Positions 34,701 to 46,700 of a stretch of 64,000 bases of DNA are shown piece after piece (the first letter of the stretch is position 1; each line of letters opens with the position of its first letter). Both the position numbers and the translations under genes were made by a program. The notes under the pieces were generated by a model, which made no database searches, was not told the DNA's origin, and worked only from the letters and a program-made list of their open reading frames with translations. The DNA comes from Pyrocephalus nanus (lineage: Eukaryota > Chordata > Aves > Passeriformes > Tyrannidae). The stretch is from positions 2,234,501-2,298,500 of the forward strand of contig CM076275.1 in NCBI GenBank assembly GCA_038380795.1. Direction: 5' to 3'.

Positions 34701-37700
34701 ATCTCCCTTGAGCTGTGCTGCTCTGTGCTGGACTCCAGACCCACAAGGAGTTGCCTTCACATCTCCAGCAGTTCCAGCAGCTCTTTCAGAGGGTGCATGG
34801 TTGTTGGCAGGTTTTGCAGCAGCAGCATCGCTGGAGGAGGATCCCCGAGGAGCAGGTCTGCTCACGAGGGGCAGAGCTGGAGATAAGTGCAGCGAGGCAG
34901 GGAGAAGAATTAACTGGGGCACCAGTAGTGGGTCAGGACTGGGACACACCCCTGCCCCCCTGTCCTGCAGTGAGCAGGCAGCTTGGCTCATCCCAGCAGG
35001 GCTGGGTGCTGCATCCAGAACACCCGGTCCTGGGAGGGAGCAATTCCAGCCGAGGGAGGGAGAAAATCCCACAGGGAGCAGCCTCTGCTGTGTGTGGAGC
35101 GTGGTAGCCCGAGGAGCTGTGGCCAGGCTGGCCTGGCAGCAGGGTGGCACGGCGCAGATGTCCCAGCAATGTGTGGACGTCACCTCTCCCTCTCCCTGGC
35201 GTGCAGCAGGAGCCCTGGCTGGCAGCCAGGCTGGATCCTTGCTGCTCCCAGCCCTGTGTTCAGTGTGTACTGCATGAACCAGCACACTTTGTTCTCGAGT
35301 GGTGAGATTGGACTTCCTTTCCTCGGTCGGCAACGCAGGCTGGCTGTTGACTCATCAGCAGCTTCCCTTGGGCTTTGCTGCAGAAGGGGCAGGCAGGATT
35401 CTGCAGCAGTTTGAGTAGCTTTTGGAGCAGAGCTTGCTTTTTTTTTTTTTTTAACATAATCCTTTTTTTTTTCTCCCCCCCCCCGCCCTTTTTTTTTTTT
35501 TTTCCTTCCCTCCAGCTCATCACGAAAAATGTGTGAGTTTGGAGCTTGCAGATGGCATGCTGGTGATTTTACAAAGGGCTATTTCTCAGGTTGGTTATCC
35601 CCATTCTGTGGCTGCCTGCCCTTAAATATGCCTGGGTTCTGGTATGCTCCAGAAATACATGTAACACTTCCCTTTCAAGATCTGAGACTGCGCTCTGATC
35701 AAAAGAAATGAAAATCCGAACTTCCCTAAATGTTCAGATCACAAGCCCTGGGACAGGGGAGCGTGGGGAGAGGAAAGCTGGCTGCCTGCCTGCTCCTGGG
35801 GACCCCCACAGTGACACCTGGCCACGGGGAGGACGGGCTGGCTGGTGGCACCGGTCCAGGGCAGCAGAACAACCCCAGTGATGTGACATCAGTGAGTGCC
35901 CTCTGCCACTGGCACGGGGAGGATTCCAGTCAGATCTGCTCAGGCAACCCTTGTCCCTGCAGGCAGTGGGGAGGGCTGGGTCGTGCACAGAGTGGCCTGT
36001 CCTGCTGGTGGACACTCCTGGAACACTCCCAGGACAGCAGTGGTGCCTGGGTGGTGCTGGTGCTGTGGAGGGTTGTGAGCTCGTGCCCGGTGCCCACGAG
36101 TGCTTTGCAAAGGAGTAAATGTGATTTACTGTGCCTCTTACTCGTCCTCAGTTCTGGTTTGCTCTCAGCTTGACAAGATCTTGTGTGGCCTTTCAACAGG
36201 TCCTCACCTTTATTAGTTTGCTGCAGGAAATGGATTAATCCAGCCTGTTCTTACCTTGTTCCCAGCCACTTGGACTTTTATTCTGAATGCTTGCTAATCC
36301 TCCCAGTGGGTGCCTGTGGTTTATACTGGATCCAGCACACAGAAGGTCAAGTGTATTTCAGCAGCAAAGGTACAGAATGAGTGAGCTTGATTTCCCACTG
36401 CTCTGTAACGAGGTTTGCAGCTCTTGGGACCAACTCCACTTTGGTACAGCTTTGGGAGCCTCCCCATCTCGCTCCATCGCCTCTGCTCCCCCTCCAGAAC
36501 CACGGATTTAGTGTCTAGGCAGGCAAACCCCAGCAGCTCTGGTTGCTGGGCTTGCAACCACAGCAGTAATTAAATCACCTCTTCGTGATTTAGTGCACCT
36601 TGGGTCCCCATTCAACAGGGAACTATAATTTTTAAGTGCTCTTCCGAGTGATGGGAGGAGTGGGACAGCCCAGCAGCAGGAATAGCTGCTGGGTTCTTGG
36701 TGCTGCTGTGGAATTTAGGTGAAGCCTGTACTGCTGGAAAGTGAGGTCCCTGTGCTCCCAGAACCTTGGGGAGGTGGAGGAGAGCTGGTAGGTGATTTTT
36801 TTCGGTGCACTTGAAGAAGATCTGGAAAATCTAATATAGTTGAAGGTGTCCCTGCTTGTGGAAGGAGGTTTGGACGTGGTGACCTTCAAAGGTCCCTTCC
36901 AACTCAAACCATTCTAGGATGCCATGATGTGCACCCAAACAAGCGTAGCTGCATGTGGAAGGTGCAGGAGGGAGGTTGATCCCTCCTGGCTTTCTGGGAT
37001 GGGCTGTGAGCTGCTTGGAGTGACTCAGCAGCAGAACTGTTCTCATGTGTTCCAGGGCTCAGCGTTAGTGCAGCGATCCAGAACACTTCAAGGGAGCCTG
37101 GATGCTGCCTTTTCACATTCCTCAAAGCTTTGCTTTCCTTGGGCTGGGTTTGTGTCAGGAGACCCATGTGGTGACACCGTGCCGAGGATGGGAATCGCCT
37201 TCTTTGTGCCCTTGTCTGTGTTTTGAGCTGTCAGATGCTCAGCTCTGGGAGCAGCAGTGTCAGGGGCACTTGGCCGGTTCCTGACCTGCTGTGGCTCATG
37301 CTCAGACCGTGGCAGGTGCAGAGCTGCCACCATTGCTCACATCTTGTGTCTCTGGTCCCCATTAGGAGGTGGATACAAAGGCAAGTGGGACTGTCTGTGT
37401 TACCGAAGTAGTTGTGTAAACATTATCTGTCTGGGATAATTAATTCCAGATGCATTAATGTTAGTAGCTTGGCTTAAGTTACATAAAGAAGCAACATTTT
37501 TTTTTTGTCTTTTTATATCCAGAAAACACACACTCAAGTGTCCCTGGCTTCCCTAGTAGTAATTCCAAGATATATGCTGCTTAAATGGAAGAGAGCAGAA
37601 TGCTAGCAGCCTGTGGGCTGGGTTTGGAGAAGGTTGGTGTGTGACATGGGTCCCTGAAGGGCCACCAGGTAGGTCAGTGATGTTCTGGGAGAAGGAGGAG

Positions 37701-40700
37701 AGCAGCACCTATGGGTGTTGGGGCTGGGGCTGGCTCTGCCCTGACTGCCTGTGGGGAGAAGATGCTGCCTGAGCGTCCTCTGCAGCTGCCCTGGGGCTGG
37801 AGGCTGCTGGATTTGCTGGGATTCAGAGCCAAAGAGCAGCACTGGATTTGCTGGGATTCAGAGCCAAAGAGCAGCACAGGCTGTGCTCTGTCCCAACAAC
37901 GGGGCACAGTCCCCTCCTGCTGCCTTCAGCATTGCTGTTAGAACTGAATGGCCCAGAGAGAAAGAGGGAAGAGGAATATGGGGAAGGTCCTTGCACAGCA
38001 CTGGAAATTATGTGTGTATTTTGCTCTCAGCCCAGACACCGCTTTTGTCTAGTCAACCAGAAAAACATCTGCATGTTGTTGTTCCAGCCAGCCCACCAGC
38101 AAACCACTGCCCAGCCACTGCTGTGTCCCTGCAGCCGTGGTTTGCTTCCCACAGGAGTGTGGAGACGAGCCCAGCTGTGCCATGGTCCTCTCCTCTGCCT
38201 TGGCAAGGCGAGCTCTGCTCTGCCACCTGAGTGGTGGCACCAGGTCCCTGCTCCCCTCTGCATCGAGGGGATTTGCTGGGCACCGAAACAGGGTTGCAAC
38301 TTAAATAATTCATTTGTTGAGCTGAATCTCGGGGAGGTTTAGGCTGGAATGTAAACGTGAGGAAGACAGGGACATCAGCGCTCCGGTCTTTCTCTGGTCT
38401 GCTGGGTATCAGGCTTTTTATGTGGTGATAAACAGCTCAGAAACGGAATTGGAAAAGCTGTCTGGGTTTCACAAGATGGCTGTTTAGTGCCTCCTGTTCA
38501 CTTGTTTTCCTCTTTTTATCACATCAAAGAAGAGTGAATCACTTTCTCCTTAGAGGATTACATTATTCCAGAGGCCTGGAAGGACCCACTATGGTTACAG
38601 GCTGTTACTGGAGGAGATTTTAGATGAGTGGGGGGAAAACTGAGCATATTTTTTATCGCACCTGCTAATTGTGATTTGGAGGTTCAGCTGCATTTCTGTA
38701 AAACTTCCAGATTCTTTAATGTTGGTAGCTTGGTTAGTAATGTTAGTAACCTGCCTATGTACATCCTAAACTGCCAGCAGCTCGGGAAGGGCCCCCCTAC
38801 CCTGTCCTTAACATTCTGCACAGAAATAGGACTGTCACAGGGGCGTTTCCAAGCCCGGAGAGAGAGACCTTGAACGGCCCCAGAGCCCAAAGGAGTTTCC
38901 CAGCCGTGGTGCTGGTCACGGATCAGACGCTCCCAATGGCTGGGGGTGTTTTAGAAGCTGATAATGGTAATTTCTGATGTTCACTGGGCAGCGCTGAGAG
39001 CTGGAATTCAGCGGGGAAAGACAAGGGCGTCAGCTGAGGGGACAGTGGGTGTAGCTGAGCTGAGGCCAGCAGGGTCCCTGCGAGGTGTTGGGGTCTCTGC
39101 CACATCCTGTGGTCCCTGCTCAGTCCCTGCTGCATCCCCAGGCAGTGCAGGAGGGATGGGGTGTGCAGGGATGGGGTGTGCAGGAGGGATGGGGTGTGCA
39201 GGATGGGGTGTGCAGGAGGGATGGGGTGTGCAGGGATGTGCAGGGATGGGGTGTGCAGGGATGGGGTGTGCAGGATGAGGTGTGCAGGGATGGGGTGTGC
39301 AGGGATGGGGTGTGCAGGGATGGGGTGTGCAGGATGGGGTGTGCAGGGATGGGGTGTGCAGGGATGGGGTGTGCAGGGATGGGGTGTGCAGGGATGGGGT
39401 GTGCAGGAGGGATGGGGTGTGCAGGGATGGGGTGTGCAGGGATGGGGTGTGCAGGGATGGGGTGTGCAGGAGGGATGGGGTGTGCAGGAGGGATGGGGTG
39501 TGCAGGGATGGGGTGTGCAGGAGGGATGGGGTGTGCAGGGATGGGGTGTGCAGGGATGGGGTGTGCAGGGATGGGGTGTGCAGGATGGGGTGTGCAGGAG
39601 GGATGGGGTGTGCAGGAGGGATGGGGTGTGCAGGATGGGGTGTGCAGGGATGGGGTGTGTGGGGATGGGGTGTGCAGGGATGGGGTGTGCAGGATGGGGT
39701 GTGCAGGGATGGGGTGTGCAGGGATGGGGTGTGCAGGATGGGGTGTGCAGGGATGGGGTGTGCAGGATGGGATGGGGTGTGCAGGGATGGGGTGTGCAGG
39801 AGGGATGGGGTGTGCAGGATGAGGTGTGCAGGGATGGGGTGTGCAGGATGGGATGGGGTGTGCAGGGATGGGGTGTGCAGGGATGGGGTGTGCAGGGATG
39901 GGGTGTGCAGGAGGGATGGGGTGTGCAGGGATGGGGTGTGCAGGGATGGGGTGTGCAGGAGGGATGGGGTGTTCGGGGATGGGGTGTGCAGGAGGGATGG
40001 GGTGTGCAGGAGGGATGGGGTGTGCAGGATGAGGTGTGCAGGGATGGGGTGTGCAGGGATGGGGTGTGCAGGGATAGAGTGTGCAGGGATGGGGTGTGCA
40101 GGATGGGATGGGGTGTGCAGGATGGGGTGTGCAGGATGGGGTGTGCAGGGATGGGGTGTGCAGGAGGGATGGGGTGTGCAGGGATGGGGTGTGCAGGAGG
40201 GATGGGGTGTGCAGGGATGGGGTGTGCAGGAGGGATGGGGTGTTCGGGGATGGGGTGTGCAGGAGGGATGGGGTGTGCAGGAGGGATGGGGTGTGCAGGG
40301 ATGGGGTGTGCAGGAGGGATGGGGTGTGCAGGGATGGGGTGTGCAGGAGGGATGGGGTGTTCGGGGATGGGGTGTGCAGGAGGGATGGGGTGTGCAGGAG
40401 GGATGGGGTGTGCAGGATGAGGTGTGCAGGGATGGGGTGTGCAGGGATGGGGTGTGCAGGGATAGAGTGTGCAGGGATGGGGTGTGCAGGATGGGATGGG
40501 GTGTGCAGGGATGGGGTGTGCAGGATGGGGTGTGCAGGATGGGGTGTGCAGGAGGGATGGGGTGTGCAGGATGGGGTGTGCAGGGATGGGGTGTGCAGGG
40601 ATGGGGTGTGCAGGGTTGGGGTGTGCAGGGATGGGGTGTGCAGGGATGGGGTGTGCAGGAGGGATGGGGTGTGCAGGGATGGGGTGTGCAGGAGGGATGG

Positions 40701-43700
40701 GGTGTGCAGGGATGGGGTGTGCAGGAGGGATGGGGTGTGCGGGGATGGGGTGTTCAGGAGGGATGGGGTGTGCAGGATGGGATGGGGTGTGCAGGGATGG
40801 GGTGTGCAGGGATGGGGTGTGCAGGGATGGGGTGTGCAGGGATGGGGTGTGCAGGAGGGATGGGGTGTGCAGGGATGGGGTGTGCAGGAGGGATGGGGTG
40901 TGCGGGGATGGGGTGTTCAGGAGGGATGGGGTGTGCAGGATGGGATGGGGTGTGCAGGGATGGGGTGTGCAGGGATGGGGTGTGCAGGGATGGGGTGTGC
41001 AGGGATGGGGTGTGCAGGAGGGATGGGGTGTGCAGGGATGGGGTGTGCAGGAGGGATGGGGTGTGCAGGGATGGGGTGTGCAGGAGGGATGGGGTGTGCA
41101 GGAGGGATGGGGTGTGCAGGAGGGATGGGGTGTGCAGGGATGGGGTGTGCAGGAGGGATGGGGTGTGCAGGGATGGGGTGTGCAGGATGGGGTGTGCAGG
41201 AGGGATGGGGTGGATGTGCAGCCTGCGCAGCCACCATTACGTCACCTGGAGCTGCACTCACTGGCTGCCGGCACCCGGAGGGCAGGACCAGGACGCTGCT
41301 GCAAGCAGCATTAACCCCTTCCTGAGCATCCTCTGTGCCACTGGGGCAGCACAAAGGGACCCTCCCGGGGCTGAGCGTTGGCCCCCCGGTGTCTGTGCAG
41401 TCAGGGGGTGCATTCTGGACACAGCTGCTCCCGTTTCCGGAGCTTTGGGGAATCCTCCCGGCGCCAAATCCCGCTGCTTTGTTCCCCCCCCAAAAAAACT
41501 GCCGCAGGAGCCGAGCGAGAGCTTCAGAGCTGATCCAGGCGTTTGCTGCCTGCGAAGGTTTTGGGGACAAGCCCTTCACAGAAGGTTTAGGTTGCACCCA
41601 AGGGCAGTGCCAGCCCAGCCACGTGCCAATCTACACGGTGGCACTGGGGTATTGCTTGAGCAGGGATGTGCACGCCGAGGGTTGATGTCGTGTGTTCCCT
41701 CCATCGGCTTTCTCTTGCAAGGAATGTGCTTGTTACAGCCCCTGACATGAGGACAGCTTACAGTGGCACAAAGAGGGGTGGCAGATGGGGCCATCAGCCC
41801 CCACAGATTCCCCTTCCCGGGCCCAGCCCTGACCTAATGCATGTAGGAATTTTCGTGGATTTGCAGAGGCTGTTGCCAAATCTTGAGGGGGTTTTGGCTC
41901 CAGCAGCCAATAAGGAAATACTGCAAATCCTTTATTTTCTGCACAGAGTGGTCCCAGCAGTGCCATCTGATTCTGCCCAGGTTCTTGTTTGTTTTAAAAT
42001 AAAAGGGTTTGGTGACAGTGGCCTGTCGACATACTCTGTGCCATTGTCACCTCTCTCCTCCCTGGGACCAGCCACCTCCAGCCCTTTCTCTGCTCCATCT
42101 GCAGGAGGATGTGTTGGCAGACCCTGGGTACCAGTGTGGTCCCTCCTGTGGGCTCCAGGGGCTCTGGTGACAGCAGGATGCCCACAGGGCTCTGAGCTCT
42201 CCAGCACCCTGTGCTGGTGACCAGGGTGCTGCAGATGTTACCTGGGGTATCTTCAGTCGAGGAGGGGAGGGCTGAAGTGCACAGGTACCTCCTTAGCACC
42301 AAAACCTGGATCCTGAAGATGCTTTCAGGCTCATCCAGCCGGTCCAGCCAGCTTGCATGCAGGCCTGAACATCAGGCCAGTTAATTTGAAACCCAACCAC
42401 TTAATATCTTCTTGGCATCCCCTTTCTTCTTTGAACCCAGCTTTGGGAGTATAGTTTTTGGCTCATGGTTTTATAGACTTTACTAGAAGCCATAAAAATG
42501 CAATAAGTAGGCGTAACATGGTCAGTAAATCCGTGTGTGGGTACACTGAGGGTCACAAAATGTTGTGTGTGGGTTGCAGCTCATTATTGTGACCATCCAC
42601 CACTATCTCCAACCCCATCCTTCACCCTTATGCCCCCGGGCTCTTTTCCTAACACCTTAAATTCTGCTCTGCTGCAGAGAAGCGGTAGCATCTATAAAAT
42701 CTGTTAGCTTGAGTTCATAGGAGGATGGGGCATCTGGCCCAAATGGCCTGCTAGATACTACTTTCATAAACAGAAGGTGAAAATCATCCTTTAAATTGGC
42801 CTTTTAAAGTTGTGGTGTGCTGCAGGAGAACTCCCCTGTGAGCAGAGCTGGCGGTAGGAGCAGTATCAGCATCCACTGGAGGTTGCTGGCAGAGTTATCT
42901 TTCCACTGACTTTCCTAGGCTGATATTTATGGACACTGGGCAAGACTAATTTAGACTGGAATGGAGGTAAAGAAAAGATGACTGACTAAAGCCCTTTGCT
43001 GTAATAAAATTAAGTGTTTTCAGATGAGAAACACTAGGCAGGATTAATTATTTCTATCTGGTATATTAAAAGGGAGCATATAGAAAAAAATGCCTTCTCC
43101 CTTCAGCCAAGTGAAGCATTCAGTTTACAGAGATGATTAACCATGGGAATTTGCTGAGTATATTTTATTACTGTGTAATCTTCTCCAGGGATGGATGTGA
43201 TCCTCAAGAGTGTTGGGGTCCACTTACTCCTTTTCCTCAAGTGCCCTTGAGACCCACTTTCAGACTAATGGCCTCAGGTTTGTTGTGCTTTTCAGGCTGA
43301 TCCCAATTTTCAGCCCTTTGTTTAAATGAGCCTTTGATTGATGGAGTTTTTTTAAAATATCGTGTCTCTGGCTGGATAAATAAAGGAGTGAATGCTCCTC
43401 CAATATAATTGAGCTCCTGCAAATGATTTGGCTCTTGGTGGAGGCTTTGCCTCCATGATTCCTCACCCTGGTGCTGCAGGGAACTCGGATGGGTTGCTGG
43501 CATGTGTGCAAACCCCTCATCACCCAGCCTGGGTTTCTTTTTGTCCACTGAGCAGCTATTTGGAAACTTGGGTATTTCCAAAGGGATTAAACCTTGTTCC
43601 TGCATGGGAGTGGAGCCCTGGTGACCTCCCCAGCTCTCAGGGCCCAACAGGAGATGGGCAGGAGACCCTGCTGAGGGCGGCCCCCTGTTTGTTCCCTTTC

Positions 43701-46700
43701 TCACGGTGTCTCCACTGGGCAGCACAAAGCTGGCAGCTTTCTGGGCTAAGTTTCTTGGTGCTGTTGGAGTTGAGGAGGGCTGCACAGCTTTGTCTGTTTT
43801 CTGCATTGCTGTAAGGCAGGGCATGAACTTTTCCAAAGGATTGCTCTCCTATGTTAAATTGTAGGATCTCTCCCTTCCTAGCCCAAGGCACTGTCACTGC
43901 AGTCACTGATCTTTATACCTGAACACCAAAAGCCCTTTGCAGAAGTGTTAACTTGTGTCAGGAAGGAGTGAGCTGCTTTACAGGAGCATGATTTTACCCA
44001 CTAAAAGCAAGGCCAGGAACTGATGGGAGGCTGTGCAGCTCTGGGCATCACATCCTGCTTGGTCTTCCCAGAGGTTCGGGGTGTCCCATGTGAGCCTCAG
44101 CATCTGGCAGCCTCCAGCTCCCCTGGGGATGGGAGGGGATGCTCATGGGAGCAGGCACAGCCTCTCATATGGTTTGCTGAATTGTTTGCAAGCCAGGAAA
44201 ACCTCTTGTTTAAGTGCTGGGGATGAGTCAGGAGGTTGATCTGGACCAGGCTTCCAGCGGGTCTTAGTGGGGTTATACAAGCTGCTCACTGTATGACAAA
44301 TAATTTAGCAGTTATTTCAGTTTCTTCATTTCTGACCTCCTCTAGTTGCTGATATTTGAAATGGTGAGAATATGGCACAAATGGGTCCCAGCATCCCCAA
44401 GCCTGAATTAACTCCAGGGGATCCAGCCCATGCCACCTGCTCAGTGTGGGGGCATGAGGTCATGCCCGTGGAGGGGAGACTCCAAATGTGAAGTTTAGTG
44501 GTCCTCTTGAGAAGATACATTTCATATTAATCCTTATTCCTTGTAGGACCAATAACTAGCAATGGAAAGAGGCTGCTGAGTGCTGCAGCACCTGACCATC
44601 CCTCCCTGATCCGTGTGTTCCCAGATGGGGGAGGCACCTGCCATCACTGCACTGGCACGTTTCAAACCTTTGAACAGAGTGCCAGCGAGCACGTGGAGCT
44701 CGTTAGATGTTTGTATCTTAATTACCTTGATCTTCATCACCAGTGACATGGTGAGAAACAAAGCTTCACCCTGCGAGTGCCAGTTCCCATTAAACCCAGG
44801 CACACTCCATTTAATTAGTGCCAGGAAAAGCTGGACGTCAAGGGTTGCTGGTGCTGTTGTCATCAGCGAGCCCCTGAGCTCCCTGTGGTCTCTGCATCAC
44901 CAGGGACTGTGCAAAGCCAGGACCTGAGAGTCTGCACACAGGTTTGGAGGGGTTTGGGAGCGCTGGGTGCATGACTGGGGAGGGGCACTTTGCCATCAGC
45001 AAAGACCCTTCTTCACGAGGCACCTGCAGAAGGAAGGTGGAGGCTGCCCGTGGAGCTGGCATGGCCAGGCCAGGCTCAGTGTCCCTCACTGGCAGTGCAA
45101 TGCTCAGCTCTCAGTGAGCAGCCTGTCCCGTGTTAGTGATAACCCCAGGAAGGGTCTGCAGGCACGTCAGCATCCTTATCCCACCGAGGGCATTTCAGTG
45201 CTGTCAGTAGTGAATGACCCGCTCAGGATGCTCCTGTGATATGTACACAGAGCATTAATCTTTGCCCTTTTTATGCCAGGGTAAAAATAGCAGCTCCTTC
45301 CTCCTGCCATCCCGAGCATCCTGGGCTGGCTGGCTGTCAGACCATCACCTGTTGCAGCCGCCTGTTGGGTGAGCAGCTTGTGTAACTCGGCTTAGGGAGG
45401 GCTTACAGGGCCGGCCTCGTGCTGCTCAGGCAGCTCTTTCCAGCCACAACATCCACTGCAGCTGGAGGATTGTTTTTTTCTCACCATCTTTGAGGTCTCT
45501 CCTGTAAGACAGCCCCGTCCAGCCTGGCTGCTGACCCTCCCAGGGCCTGCTCCTGTGCAGGGATGAGCTGGATGTGGGAAGGAGAGGTTCAGTCCTCCAT
45601 CAACCAATGCATGCTACACCAGCAGCTTCTGCTGATTTTTTTTTTTAATAGCATCTTCCAGTGCCTAAAGGAGCTGCAAGAAAGGCTGGAGAGGGACTTC
45701 TACATGGGCATGTAATGACTAGACAAGGGGAAGTGGCTTCCTACTGACAGAGGGCAAGTTTAGATTAGATGTTAGAAAGAAATTCCTCCCTGTGAGGGTG
45801 GGCAGGCCCTGGCACAGGTTGCCCAGAGAAGCTGTGGCTGCCCCATCCCTGGAAGTGTTCAGGGCAAGGTTGGACAGGGCTTGGAACAATCTGGGCTGGT
45901 GGAAGGTTTCCCTGCCCATGGCAGGAGGAAGGGGGACTGGATGATCTTTAAGGTCCCTTCCAACCCAAACCATTCTGTGATTTTAGGGGTCTGGGAGCTC
46001 CTTAGATGTCAGTCCTGAAGCTTTGGCTGGAGCATGCCTAGTTTCAGTGTTACTATTCCATCTGCATTAAATAGAGGCATTACTGAATCCCCAAGACCTG
46101 TTGTAGATTACAGTGAGCTCGTTTTAAGATGTGGGGACTGAGAGCTGTCCTTTCATGGGATTATTTTCATTTCCTGAGCTGAAATTTGGAGATGTACTCG
46201 GGGCATTGGGTCACATCTTTATTTTCAGTTTACTGGTGGGGAAAGCAAAGCAAAAGAGATGAAAATAATCCATGCCTGGATGTTTCCCTCTCTGAGCAAA
46301 TAAATTGTTGCTTCTCCCGCTGGTGGCTCCCAAAGCTCCTCCAGAGTTTGTGACTGCAGAAGACAGCAATTAAACTACATGTCCAGGTCTGTAGAAACTC
46401 CAGGATCATTTTCCTGCCCTGCCACAGATTTCCTTCCTGACCTTGGGCAAGGCAGGTAGGATGCCATTCCCGAGGACAGCTGGGCACAAGTTTCTTCCCT
46501 TGGCACTTGCAGACCTTGGAGCATCTGGTACCAGGATTCATCTGGTTATGTGATGGGCACGATGGCTCTGCCCCAGACCCATCACAGAGCACGAGGCACT
46601 CAGTGCTCTGACATTAACTTACACAGCAGGACAGAAGGCAGATAAAGGTCTTGCAGGCATCAGTGGCCTTCCCAGCTGGCTCTGCTGCAAGAGCAGGGCT

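Noticed and set aside
40917..41597. Reverse-strand 226-codon frame with [11 protein letters not shown] repeats
   Set aside because: Proline-rich translation of the minisatellite's complementary strand, joined to flanking intron sequence; no independent support.
39161..41750. Open frames of 281-822 codons across the minisatellite
   Set aside because: They consist of repeated MGCAG, GWGVQ or DGVCR and occur in several frames at once because the repeat unit has no stop in any frame. There is no start context, splice structure or known domain.
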